Part shown: piece after piece, positions 27,626 through 35,631 of the stretch | Layout of the letters: each line of letters begins with the position of its first letter | Numbering within the stretch: position 1 is the first letter of the stretch | The notes under the pieces: model-generated | Database searches by the model: none | Told to the model about the DNA's origin: nothing | The model's input: only the letters and a program-made list of their open reading frames with translations | Translations under genes and position numbers: made by a program | NCBI RefSeq assembly: GCF_024648885.1 | Contig: NZ_JANBBF010000016.1 | Span: forward strand, 124,001-188,000 | Length of the DNA stretch: 64,000 nt | DNA from: Prauserella salsuginis | Lineage (GTDB): Bacteria > Actinomycetota > Actinomycetes > Mycobacteriales > Pseudonocardiaceae | Direction: 5' to 3'

Positions 27626-28800
27626 ACAACCTGCACGTCAGTGAGCACTTCGACGCGCTCATGGAGCGCCTCGACAGCATCACCCCGGTCTTGGAGGAGA
27701 ACGCTGACCAGGGCGAGGAACTGGGCCGGCTGTCCGACGAGGCGGCGAAGGCGCTGTGGGAGAGCGGGGTCTTCAAGGTCGGCGTCCCCCGCGAACTCGA
27801 CGGCTACGAGTTCTCCCCGCGGCAGGTGATCGACACGATCGCGAAGGTGTCCTACGCCGACGCCTCGGCGGGATGGGCGTTCATGGCGCTGCAGATGATC
27901 ACCGGGACGACCGCGGCGTACCTGGGGCAGGAGGCGATCGCCGAGCTGTTCCCGGACACGGCAGACGACCGGTACGCGCTCATCGCCGGCCAGGGCACCA
28001 AACTCGGGACCGCGGTGAAGACCGACGGTGGGTACCGCATCAGCGGGCATTGGCATTTCGCGTCGGGGATCTCGATGGCGACCCACATCCACACCGCCGC
28101 GCTGTGTGAGGAGACCGGTGAGGCGCTGATCTTCACGCTGCCCAAGGAGCAGGCGACCGTGATCGACAACTGGGACGTCATGGGCCTGCGCGGGACCAGC
28201 AGTCACGACTACGTCTGCGAGAACCTTTTCGTCCCGGAGAGTCACGTCTATGACATCGCGACCACGGACACCCGCCACGGCGGCGCGATCTACCGGATGG
28301 GACTGGCCAACATGTCCGGCATCTGCCACACCGGGTGGGCGCTCGGGGTCGGCAGGCGGATGCTCGACGAGATGCGGGCACTGGCGGCCAAGAAGAGCGG
28401 TGCTCCGAACGCGTCGGTGGACACCCAGCAGTTCTACGCGGAATACGCCCAGGCCGAGGCGAAACTGCGTTCGGCGTGGGCGTGGGCGATGGACGTCTGG
28501 GCCGCCAACGAGGCCACATTGGACGCCGGTGAGGTCCTGACCACCGAGCAGGAGACGCTCACGCGGCTGATGCTCAACAACACGACGTGGTCGGTGCACG
28601 CGGTGGGGCAGACCGTCTACAAGTGGGCGGCCACCGCGGCGCTGCGACGGGGCGTGCTGCAGCGGTTCTTCCGCGATCTCCATGCGGGTACCCAGCACGT
28701 CACCTCGGGCCCGGTGGTGCTGCAGAACTGCGGGAAACTCCTGAGCGGCCTGGCGCCGAACGCGCGGTGGGTGTTCCTGGAGCTGCAGGAGGCATCGTGA
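27622..28800 (+). CDS. Acyl-CoA dehydrogenase-fold flavin monooxygenase, oxygenase component
   Basis: 392 residues, ATG overlapping the previous stop. The fold is acyl-CoA dehydrogenase-like (KVSYADASAGWAFMALQ, SGHWHFASGISMATH, WDVMGLRGTSSHDY, LHAGTQHVTSGPVV), as in group D two-component monooxygenases such as HsaA and the p-hydroxyphenylacetate hydroxylase oxygenase. The catalytic base Glu of acyl-CoA dehydrogenases is not evident. A flavin reductase is encoded immediately downstream, which strongly supports an FMNH2/FADH2-dependent hydroxylase of a phenolic compound. Substrate unknown. Confidence 0.88.
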   Translation: MNNLHVSEHFDALMERLDSITPVLEENADQGEELGRLSDEAAKALWESGVFKVGVPRELDGYEFSPRQVIDTIAKVSYADASAGWAFMALQMITGTTAAYLGQEAIAELFPDTADDRYALIAGQGTKLGTAVKTDGGYRISGHWHFASGISMATHIHTAALCEETGEALIFTLPKEQATVIDNWDVMGLRGTSSHDYVCENLFVPESHVYDIATTDTRHGGAIYRMGLANMSGICHTGWALGVGRRMLDEMRALAAKKSGAPNASVDTQQFYAEYAQAEAKLRSAWAWAMDVWAANEATLDAGEVLTTEQETLTRLMLNNTTWSVHAVGQTVYKWAATAALRRGVLQRFFRDLHAGTQHVTSGPVVLQNCGKLLSGLAPNARWVFLELQEAS

Positions 28801-29309
28801 TGACCGAGCGCGACGAGGACCTGGCCCAGCGGTTCGCGGCCGCGTTCCGTGCCCATCCCGCCGGGGTCGCGATCATCACGGCCGATGACGGCGCGGGACC
28901 GGCCGGACTCACGGCGACATCGGTCATCTCGCTCAGTGCCCGTCCCGCGGTGCTGGCCTTCTCGTTGTCGGCGCAGTCGTCGGCGTCCCCGCGCATCGAG
29001 GCGGCGGGGACGGTGGTGGTGCATCTGCTGGGCGCCGGGGAGGTCGAGTTGGCGAAGCGGTTCGCAACGGGTGGTATCGACCGATTCGCACCGCCCTGCC
29101 GGTGGCATCGGCTGCCGACCGGTGAACCCGTCCTCTCGACCGTGGGCACGTGGCTGCGGGGCCGGATCGCCGACCGGGTCCCGGCCGGCGGATCGACACT
29201 CGTCGTGGTCGACGTCGAGGAGGCCGATCCGGGCACGGCGGCGGAGGTGCCGCTCGTGTACCGCGACCGCACCTGGTACGCGCTCGACGAACGGGCGGTG
29301 ACGACGTGA
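28800..29309 (+). CDS. Flavin reductase (two-component monooxygenase partner)
   Basis: 169 residues; the ATG overlaps the upstream stop (TGATG). Flavin-reductase-like split-barrel domain with PAGVAIITADDGAGPAGLTATS and SARPAVLAFSLSAQSSAS, typical of HpaC/HsaB enzymes that supply reduced flavin by diffusion. Its placement directly after the oxygenase component fits that role. The next gene starts inside its last codons (GTGA). Confidence 0.9.
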   Translation: MTERDEDLAQRFAAAFRAHPAGVAIITADDGAGPAGLTATSVISLSARPAVLAFSLSAQSSASPRIEAAGTVVVHLLGAGEVELAKRFATGGIDRFAPPCRWHRLPTGEPVLSTVGTWLRGRIADRVPAGGSTLVVVDVEEADPGTAAEVPLVYRDRTWYALDERAVTT

Positions 29310-29944
29310 GCCCGCCGCTGCAGGAGTGGGGCGTTCCGGCCGACCGGGCCGAACTGGCCGTGCTCGCCGTACACGGCCGGGGCCAGGATCCCGCGTTCAT
29401 GCGGGACACGTCGATGCGATTCGGCCAGGTGCCGGTCCGGTTCTTCGCCCCGGAAGCCGACGGCAACACGTGGTACCCGCTGTCGTTCCTCGAACCCGTC
29501 GAACGCAACGAACCCGCGCTCGGGCGGTCGTTACGTGTACTGGAGGACAGTCTCGTCGGGATCGCCCGGGCCGGGTTCGATGCGCGGCGTGTGGTGCTCT
29601 GGGGCTTCTCCCAGGGTGCGTGCCTGTTGTCACACCTGATCCTCACCGCGCCGCGGCCGGTGGCCGGTCTCGTCCTGCTGACCGGTGGTTACCTCGGCAC
29701 GGAACCGCCGCTGGTGCAGGGGGAGCGGTTCCTGCGTGGCGTGCCGGCCGTGGTGCGGAGTGTCGAGAACGACCCGTGGGTGCCGCGAGACCGCGTCGAG
29801 GCGACGGCGGACGTGTTGCGCCGGGCGGGTGCCGCGGTCGACGTGCGCATCGATCCGGGCGATGAGCACATCATCACCGACGAGGCGTGCCGGTCGGCCA
29901 CTGACCTGCTGGCCGGGGCCGCCGCGCGCACATCGCAGGTGTGA
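29306..29944 (+). CDS. Phospholipase/carboxylesterase-type alpha/beta hydrolase
   Basis: 212 residues from a GTG that overlaps the reductase stop. Short esterase of the YpfH/carboxylesterase group: LAVHGRGQDPAFM near 20, nucleophile S102 in WGFSQGACL, then DPWVPRDRVE (Asp) and DEHIITDE (His). No lid domain and no signal peptide. Being the last gene of the operon it may release a phenol from an ester for the upstream monooxygenase; this is inference from position only. Confidence 0.87.
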   Translation: MSPPLQEWGVPADRAELAVLAVHGRGQDPAFMRDTSMRFGQVPVRFFAPEADGNTWYPLSFLEPVERNEPALGRSLRVLEDSLVGIARAGFDARRVVLWGFSQGACLLSHLILTAPRPVAGLVLLTGGYLGTEPPLVQGERFLRGVPAVVRSVENDPWVPRDRVEATADVLRRAGAAVDVRIDPGDEHIITDEACRSATDLLAGAAARTSQV

Positions 29945-30538
29945 CCCGGCTTCCTGCCACATCTGCGCCGGGACCACGATGGGCGCGGTCCGGGAGGCAG
30001 TCGTCCCGCGGCGAGATGGATGACTGCCCCCAGGGTCGGGGCACGATCGGGTGAGAATCGCTGCGGGCGGCAGCAGGCGGGACGGCGTTCCGGTCCCCGA
30101 GACGGGTGCGGGAAGGGGAGACCCGCCGACCCCGCAGGCGGCTGATCGCCGGGATGCGCAGGCGAAACCGGTATCGGACGGCCGAGCTCGTGGTGAGCGT
30201 GGGCGCGACGGCCGCCCCACCCGTCCACACCACTGGGCGGGCGTTATCGTGGCGCGACAACACGGTGATCAACCCGTGACAACGACGTCGTCGGCGGTCG
30301 AATCGGCCGATCCGGTGGCATAGCGCAGAAAACGGCCATGGCGTCGTCCGCGTCGTCGCGCGACGGCGTCCTGTGGTGCGGTCGCACGCGGTCGCCGGTG
30401 CATCCGGGGCCGTCGCAGTTCCCGCGTCGTCACCGTTCCCGTGGTTTCGCCTCGCGGCAGTGAGCGGCGGACCGATCCATGGCGTGCCCGCACCGCAGGC
30501 CGATCCGTCAATCCCGCCCGGCAGGAGGTATCCGCACC
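29945..30538. other. Intergenic region after the aromatic operon
   Basis: About 590 bases without a supported gene. A short inverted repeat CCCGGC/GCCGGG (29945-29972) right after the esterase stop may terminate the operon. I searched by eye for cobalamin, TPP, SAM and ydaO-type conserved boxes and saw none. The last 20 bases hold the AGGAGG of the methyltransferase gene. Confidence 0.5.
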
Positions 30539-31330
30539 GTGCTCGAAGCGAAGCGTCACAAGGTAGGAAGGGTGGCCCGCGAGGTCTACCGCGCCATGCG
30601 TGACCAGGCGCGCACCCAGGACGTCGAACGACTCGAAGCCGAGGTGGCGGAACTTCGCAAGGATGTCAGGCGTGTGCTGGACCGGGTGGTGGAGTTCGAG
30701 ATCCGGTCGCGGCGCGACACCGTCTACGCGGGGGATCAGGAGGCGGCGCTCGAGAGCCACCATTTCGCCAGGGAGAACATGATCGGGGCGGAGCACTTCC
30801 GGACCCCGGCCGAGACGCTGCGCCACGCCGTGTCGCTGGCTCCGACCGGTGGTATGGCGCTCGAGTTCGGCGTGGCCACCGGCAACACGCTCCGGCTGAT
30901 CACGACGATCCGGGACGACAAGCAGGTCTTCGGGTTCGACTCGTTCCAGGGGCTTCCGGAACCGTGGCTGGTCGGGATCCAGGCGGGCACGTTCGCGCGT
31001 GAGGACCTGCCGGAGGTGCCCGGCGCGGACCTGGTGGTCGGCTGGTTCGAGGACACGCTGCCCGATTTCCTCGACCAGCATCCCGGTCCGGTGGACTTCC
31101 TGCACGTCGACAGCGACCTCTACAGCTCGGCGAAGACGGTCCTCGATCTGGTCGGTCCCCGGCTGCGGCCCGGCAGCATCGTCGCGTTCGACGAGTACTT
31201 CAACTACCCGGGCTGGCAGGAGCACGAGCACCGGGCCTGGCAGGAGTACGTCGAACGTACGGGCACCGAGTTCACCTACGAGGCCTACACGTACGCGAAC
31301 CGTCAGGTGGTCGTGCGGATCACCGGCTGA
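30539..31330 (+). CDS. TylF/MycF-like SAM methyltransferase with N-terminal coiled coil
   Basis: 263 residues from the GTG at 30539, ten bases after AGGAGG. Residues about 22-60 form a heptad-rich helix (VERLEAEVAELRKDVRRVL). The class I methyltransferase follows: ALEFGVATGNT (107-117, SAM glycine motif), FGFDSFQGLPE and FLHVDSDLYSS (187-197, metal/SAM acidic motif) as in TylF-type O-methyltransferases. The enzyme class often modifies sugars of macrolides or glycans. No biosynthetic cluster adjoins it; the coiled coil suggests oligomerisation or anchoring to a partner. Confidence 0.85.
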   Translation: MLEAKRHKVGRVAREVYRAMRDQARTQDVERLEAEVAELRKDVRRVLDRVVEFEIRSRRDTVYAGDQEAALESHHFARENMIGAEHFRTPAETLRHAVSLAPTGGMALEFGVATGNTLRLITTIRDDKQVFGFDSFQGLPEPWLVGIQAGTFAREDLPEVPGADLVVGWFEDTLPDFLDQHPGPVDFLHVDSDLYSSAKTVLDLVGPRLRPGSIVAFDEYFNYPGWQEHEHRAWQEYVERTGTEFTYEAYTYANRQVVVRITG

Positions 31331-31495
31331 ATCGCCGCGCGGCCCGTCGCGCCCCGTGCCGCGCCGTTCCCCGTGATGCGGCCGGGGCTCGATTCCACGG
31401 CCGTGCGGAGGGACGGGCCGCGGCCGGACGCGGGGCTCGCCGGGCCCGGGGAGCTCGGGTTGCAGGATTCGGGCGTTCAGCCGGGGTCGGGCGGG

Positions 31496-31975
31496 TCACC
31501 GCGCCGTTCCGGGTGCTGCGGCCGTGACATCGAGCGCGCGGACCTCGGCGAGGCTGTCGGCCAGGGTGCGGCTGCCGAGTACATTGAGGACGGCCTCTTC
31601 GGTGTCGGCACTGAGCCGGCTGAAGAACTCCGCCGTGTTCGCGGTCACCTCGCAGGACGCGGCGGTGTCGGGGCGGCACGCCCACAGCGGCTTGTCGCCG
31701 ATCGAACACCGGTAGATCTCGGCGAGGGTGATCTCCTCGGCGGGTTTGGCGAGCCGGGCTCCGCCGGCGCGGCCCTTCGTCGATTCGACGAGGCCGCCGT
31801 GGACCAGGGGTACCAGGAGTTTGCGGACCAGGCTCGCGTTCGTCGCGAGGACCTCGGCGAGCTGGGCCGAACTCGACGTCGGCGGATCGGCGGGATCCTG
31901 CTCGGCGGTGACGGCGAGGTAGAGCAGCGCCTTGAGCGCGCTCGAGAATCTGATGTCCAGCACGTGCTCGTTCAC
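31496..31975 (-). CDS. Rrf2 family transcriptional regulator
   Basis: 159 residues from the GTG at 31975; GGAGG is only a few bases upstream, so the in-frame GTG 12 bases downstream is an alternative start. Winged helix: SSAQLAEVLATNASLVRKLLVPL and the wing STKGRAGGARLAKPAEEITL. Three cysteines, C90, C100 and C108 (spacing C-x9-C-x7-C), occupy the region that binds an iron-sulfur cluster in IscR and NsrR, though the spacing is not identical. It is divergent from an Old Yellow Enzyme and likely regulates it in response to redox or electrophile stress. Confidence 0.88.
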   Translation of the reverse strand: MNEHVLDIRFSSALKALLYLAVTAEQDPADPPTSSSAQLAEVLATNASLVRKLLVPLVHGGLVESTKGRAGGARLAKPAEEITLAEIYRCSIGDKPLWACRPDTAASCEVTANTAEFFSRLSADTEEAVLNVLGSRTLADSLAEVRALDVTAAAPGTAR

Positions 31976-32042
31976 CGCCCTCCGTGTCGCGGCTCCAGCG
32001 TACCGGTGCCGAGCTGCCGAGCCATTCCCGCGCGCCGAATGG

Positions 32043-32080
32043 TATGTAACACAGTTGCAGTTCCGGTGCGGATATGTATG
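32043..32080. promoter_or_regulatory. TATGTA repeats between Rrf2 and OYE genes
   Basis: GGTATGTAAC (near 32041-32050) and GATATGTATG (near 32071-32080) place two TATGTA copies 30 bases apart in the 206-base divergent gap. This is the only AT-rich part of the gap and the likely regulator or promoter site. Confidence 0.3.
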
Positions 32081-32181
32081 TTTGACGGGAGCAATTTTTG
32101 TCCCGGGGCTCGGGTTGCGGCGCCGTCGCCGACGACGCGTCCGGCCCCGACAGTGCACCGTCGAAACGCAGTAGGAGCAGC

Positions 32182-33300
32182 ATGTCCACACGCGCGGCAC
32201 AGGTCCTCGCCCGCCCGTTCACCCTGGGATCGGCGGAGCTGCCGAATCGGATCGTCATGGCACCGATGACGCGGGCGTTCTCGCCGTACGGAGTCCCGAA
32301 CGAGGATGTCGCGGCGTACTACAGCAGGCGGGCCGCGGCCGGCACCGGGTTGATCATCACCGAGGGCACGTACATCGATCACCCGTCGGCGGGCGACATC
32401 GGCAAGGCGCCGCGGTTCCACGGCGAGGACTCCCTCGCCGGTTGGCAGCGCGTCGTGGACGCCGTGCACGCCGAGGGCGGCACGATCATGCCGCAGCTGT
32501 GGCACGTGGGGATCCAGCGAGTCGCCGGGAAACCGCCGTATCCGGAGGCGCCGTCGGTCGGCCCGTCCGGGGTGGCGCTCGACGGTACCGAGCGTGCGGG
32601 GGAGACGCTGACCTCGTCGGACGTCGACCGCATCATCGAGGCGTTCGCCGAGGCGGCCGCGCAGGCCGAGCGGATCGGCTTCGACGGCGTCGAACTGCAC
32701 GGCGCCCACGGCTACCTGATCGACCAGTTCCTGTGGGAGCGCACCAACCGGCGAACCGACGCCTACGGCGGTGACGCGGTTTCGCGGACGAAGTTCGCCG
32801 CCGACATCGCGGCGGCCGTGCGCGAGCGCGTGTCGCCCGAGTTCCCGGTGCTGTTCCGGTTCTCGCAGTGGAAGGCCGACAACTACGACGCGAAGCTCGC
32901 GACGACGCCGGACGAACTGCAGGCGCTGCTCGGCCCGATCTCCTCGGCCGGCGTGACCGCGTTCCACGCATCCGGCCGTCGTTACTGGGAGCCGGAGTTC
33001 CCCGAGTACGACTCGGCGCTCAACATCGGCGGCTGGGCCCGCAAGGTCACGGGCAAGCCGGTCATCACCGTCGGTTCCGTCGGTCTCGACGCCGTCTTCA
33101 GTCCGGAGACGTTCCAGGGTGCGGGCGCCGGCGTGCAGAGCATCGAGGGACTGATCGAACGTTTCGAACGCGACGAGTTCGACCTGGTGGCCGTCGGCCG
33201 GGCACTGCTCGCGGACCCGGAGTGGGCACGCAAGGTGCTCACGGGTCGCGAATCCGAACTCGTCCCGTTCACCAAGGACTCCGTCCAGACGCTCCACTGA
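32182..33300 (+). CDS. Old Yellow Enzyme family NADH:flavin oxidoreductase
   Basis: 372 residues from the ATG at 32182 (AGGAG upstream). FMN-binding TIM barrel with IVMAPMTRAFS at the N-terminus and the substrate-binding pair H173/H176 in ELHGAHGYLIDQFLW. The H/H pair (instead of H/N) occurs in many bacterial OYEs. The EFPVLFRFSQWK strand and VGRALLADPEW complete the FMN site. It reduces activated C=C bonds of electrophiles such as enals or N-ethylmaleimide. It sits opposite the Rrf2 gene. Confidence 0.93.
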   Translation: MSTRAAQVLARPFTLGSAELPNRIVMAPMTRAFSPYGVPNEDVAAYYSRRAAAGTGLIITEGTYIDHPSAGDIGKAPRFHGEDSLAGWQRVVDAVHAEGGTIMPQLWHVGIQRVAGKPPYPEAPSVGPSGVALDGTERAGETLTSSDVDRIIEAFAEAAAQAERIGFDGVELHGAHGYLIDQFLWERTNRRTDAYGGDAVSRTKFAADIAAAVRERVSPEFPVLFRFSQWKADNYDAKLATTPDELQALLGPISSAGVTAFHASGRRYWEPEFPEYDSALNIGGWARKVTGKPVITVGSVGLDAVFSPETFQGAGAGVQSIEGLIERFERDEFDLVAVGRALLADPEWARKVLTGRESELVPFTKDSVQTLH

Positions 33301-33343
33301 CGGCGGGTCGCGGCGCGCGGAGCCGATGCGGTCTCGCTCGGTA

Positions 33344-33394
33344 CCTCACAGCGCGGCCGGCGAATCATCGCGTCGGCGGCTCAGCGCTGTGAGG
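33344..33394. terminator. Possible bidirectional hairpin between OYE and MHS transporter
   Basis: Perfect 11-bp inverted repeat CCTCACAGCGC (33344-33354) / GCGCTGTGAGG (33384-33394). The right arm overlaps the last codons of the transporter gene. The 29-base loop is long, so efficiency is uncertain. Confidence 0.4.
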
Positions 33395-34727
33395 TCGTGG
33401 CGGCCTCCGCGGCCGAGGTGGTGTAGAGGTCCCGCTGGAAGCGTTCCCGGATGGAGGCCACGGCGACGAACGTGACCGCGGCGGTGGCGATGATGTACAG
33501 CGCCACCGACCACGAACTGCCGGTCGCCGCGAGCAGTGCGGTCGTGATGAACGGCGCGAGCCCGCCCGCGAACACGGACGCGAACTGGTAGCCGAGTGAG
33601 GCGCCGGAATAGCGCACGTCCGCGGGGAACATCTCCGCATAGAGCGTCGCCTGTGGTCCGTACATGGTCGCGTGGATCGTGAAGGCGACCAGCAGGGCGA
33701 GGAACACCAGCGGTACCGATCCGGTGTCGACGAGCCAGAACATCGGGAAGGCGAACGCCGCCATCAACACGGTGCCGGTGAGGTACAGCTTCTTGCGGGT
33801 GCCCATGCGGTCGGTCAGCGCGCCGAAGAACGGCATGGTGACCACCTGCGTCAGACCCGCGATCATCACGCACCACAGGATCGTCGCCTGGGACATGCCG
33901 ATGTGTGTGGTGGCGTAGTTGAGCATGCCGCTGATGAGGAAGTAGAAGGTGGCGTTCACGACGAAGAACGCGCCGGCCGCCTGCAGGATCTGCCGCCAGT
34001 GCGAGCGGACTGCGTCCACCAGGGGCGCTTTCCGCAACCCGGCTTCGTGTTTGGCGGTGGCGGTCTGTTGCTGCAGTTCGCGGAACACGGGCGTGTCCTC
34101 GATCTTCAGCTGGACATAGCAGCCGATCAGCACCAGCAGGAGGCCGGAGAGGAACGGGATGCGCCATCCCCAGCTGGTGAACTGCTCCTCGGTCAGCGCG
34201 GTGGTCAGCAACACGAAGAACAGGTTGCCCGCGACGGCGCCGAGAACCGCGCCGGTCTGCACCAGGCTCCCGTAGAACCCGCGGCGTGCGACCGGTGCGT
34301 GCTCGGTGAGCAGCAGCGCGGCCCCGCCCCACTGCGCGCCGACGCCCAACCCCTGAATCAGGCGCGCGACGACGAGGAGGATCGGAGCCCAGACGCCGAT
34401 CGTGGCGTAGTCGGGCAGCACGCCGATGGCGAAGGTCGCCACGCCCATCAGCAGCATCGCGGCGACGAGCGGCGGTTTCCTGCCGAATCGGTCTCCGACG
34501 TGGCCCGCGATGATGCCGCCGAGGGGACGTGCGACGAACCCGACGGCGAAGGTGGCGAACGAGGCCAGCGTGCCGGCCACCGGACTGGCAGCGGGAAAGA
34601 ACAACGGCCCGAGCACCAGTGCCGCCGCCGTGGCGTAGATCAGGAAGTCGAACCATTCGAGGGCGGTGGCGAATACCGCCGCTGCGGCGAGTCGCCCCAT
34701 CTTGGTGGTGTGATCCGACGGGTTCAT
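33381..34727 (-). CDS. MFS transporter, metabolite:H+ symporter (MHS) family
   Basis: 448 residues from the ATG at 34727, nine bases after GGAGG. Twelve predicted helices. MHS signatures: ATALEWFDFLIYATAAAL in TM1 and GHVGDRFGRKPPL between TM2 and TM3, RLIQGLGVGAQWGGAALLL, and VRYSGASLGYQFASVFAGG. Family members (ShiA, ProP, KgtP) take up carboxylates, betaines or aromatic acids with protons. The promoter region carries the same palindrome as the divergent TetR-controlled dehydratase operon, so it probably imports that pathway's substrate. Confidence 0.92.
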   Translation of the reverse strand: MNPSDHTTKMGRLAAAAVFATALEWFDFLIYATAAALVLGPLFFPAASPVAGTLASFATFAVGFVARPLGGIIAGHVGDRFGRKPPLVAAMLLMGVATFAIGVLPDYATIGVWAPILLVVARLIQGLGVGAQWGGAALLLTEHAPVARRGFYGSLVQTGAVLGAVAGNLFFVLLTTALTEEQFTSWGWRIPFLSGLLLVLIGCYVQLKIEDTPVFRELQQQTATAKHEAGLRKAPLVDAVRSHWRQILQAAGAFFVVNATFYFLISGMLNYATTHIGMSQATILWCVMIAGLTQVVTMPFFGALTDRMGTRKKLYLTGTVLMAAFAFPMFWLVDTGSVPLVFLALLVAFTIHATMYGPQATLYAEMFPADVRYSGASLGYQFASVFAGGLAPFITTALLAATGSSWSVALYIIATAAVTFVAVASIRERFQRDLYTTSAAEAATTSQR

Positions 34728-34794
34728 GCGCGTCCACCTCCGGGTCGCGTCATTGCGTCCGTGGTGCCGGGACGGGAGAGTTTTGTGGGAACGA

Positions 34795-34812
34795 CAAGAA
34801 CGATCGTTCGTG
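34795..34812. promoter_or_regulatory. Operator-like palindrome upstream of the MHS transporter
   Basis: CAAGAACGATCGTTCGTG. The core GAACGATCGTTC (34798-34809) is a perfect 12-bp palindrome. It agrees with the site at 35596-35613 at 14 of 18 positions and lies about 70 bases before the transporter start, so the TetR protein encoded next to it is the likely ligand. Confidence 0.65.
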
Positions 34813-34897
34813 CACGTTAGCGAAGCGGTGTGTCCGCGGCAAGAGGTACCGGAGTGACGTACCGGAGTGGGGCGGCGGAGTGGGGCGGCGGACCTGA

Positions 34898-35518
34898 TCA
34901 GCGGGGTAGCGGCCCCTCGAGTAGTGCGAGGGCGTAGCGGGCGTACTGCTCTGCCAGTTGGCCGCGACTCAGCGCGCCGTCGCGGCGGTACCACGACGCG
35001 ATCGCCGCGACGGCGCTGAGGATCGCGCGCGCGGCGTCGCGTGCGTACGGCGTCCGGAACGCACCGTCGGCGGCACCCTGGTCGATGATCCGTTCGAACG
35101 TCGCCTGGGTGGCATCGCGATGCGACACGAGCGCGGTCCTGTCGTCGGGCTCGAGGTAGCGCACCTCGTTCGTGGCCACGAGCGTCGCGACCTGGTGATC
35201 GACGACGAAGCCCACGTGGGCGCGGACCGCCTCGCGCAGCTGCGACGGCGCGTCGTCCCCCGCCTCCTCGACCGCACGCAGCACGCGGTGCTGCAACTCG
35301 TCGTTGGCGTGCCGGAGCACCGCGGCCAGGAGTTTCGACTTCGAGGGGAAGTAGTTGTACAGGTTCGACAGGCTCGTTCCCGCCCCCTTTGCGACATCGC
35401 GCATGGAGGCTCCGTTGAAGCCCCTGGTGCCGAATGCCTCCAGTGCGGCGTTGAGGATCACGGCCTCGTTGCGGCGACCCGTGTCACGGACGAGAGCTTC
35501 GGGCGAACGAGCATTCAT
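34898..35518 (-). CDS. TetR family transcriptional regulator
   Basis: 206 residues with ATG at 35518. N-terminal HTH: AVILNAALEAFGTRGFNGASM and DVAKGAGTSLSNLYNYFPSK. The C-terminal ligand domain resembles regulators of acyl-CoA metabolism (KstR2/FadR-like TetRs). It is flanked by the MHS transporter downstream on the same strand and by the divergent MaoC-SCP2 operon; matching palindromes precede both. It is the best candidate for the repressor of this regulon, perhaps relieved by the acyl-CoA made by the ligase at 37339-38982. Confidence 0.92.
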   Translation of the reverse strand: MNARSPEALVRDTGRRNEAVILNAALEAFGTRGFNGASMRDVAKGAGTSLSNLYNYFPSKSKLLAAVLRHANDELQHRVLRAVEEAGDDAPSQLREAVRAHVGFVVDHQVATLVATNEVRYLEPDDRTALVSHRDATQATFERIIDQGAADGAFRTPYARDAARAILSAVAAIASWYRRDGALSRGQLAEQYARYALALLEGPLPR

Positions 35519-35582
35519 ACACGTACCGTAGCCGACTGAAACGGGGCACGAGTGGCGCGTTGACAGCAGGCATCGGAGGCTG

Positions 35583-35613
35583 GTTGTCTCGACAACAAGA
35601 ACAGTTGTTCATG
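35583..35613. promoter_or_regulatory. Two adjoining palindromes upstream of the MaoC-SCP2 operon
   Basis: GTTGTC-TC-GACAAC (35583-35596) is directly followed by CAAGAACAGTTGTTCATG (35596-35613), whose core GAACA-GT-TGTTC is symmetric. The second site copies the one at 34795-34812. They sit 19-49 bases before the ATG at 35632, positioned to repress. Confidence 0.65.
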
Positions 35614-35631
35614 TCGGCGAAAAGGTGGTCG

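Noticed and set aside
29945-30538. Riboswitch or small RNA in the long gap
   Set aside because: No conserved riboswitch boxes or convincing terminator-anchored hairpin seen by eye. A covariance-model search (Rfam) would settle it; a hit above threshold would overturn this.
30539-31330. Natural-product cluster around the TylF-like methyltransferase and the DrrAB exporter
   Set aside because: No PKS, NRPS, terpene or glycosylation genes anywhere in the window, and the two loci are 28 kb apart.
33381-34994. Longer transporter reading frame starting at 34994
   Set aside because: The extension would run through the promoter and palindrome into the TetR gene; the ATG at 34727 has GGAGG at the right spacing and a normal MHS N-terminus.
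35611-35631. ATG at 35611 as the start of the MaoC-SCP2 gene
   Set aside because: It overlaps the operator-like palindrome and has no ribosome site; AAGG six bases before the ATG at 35632 is better. Not excluded.
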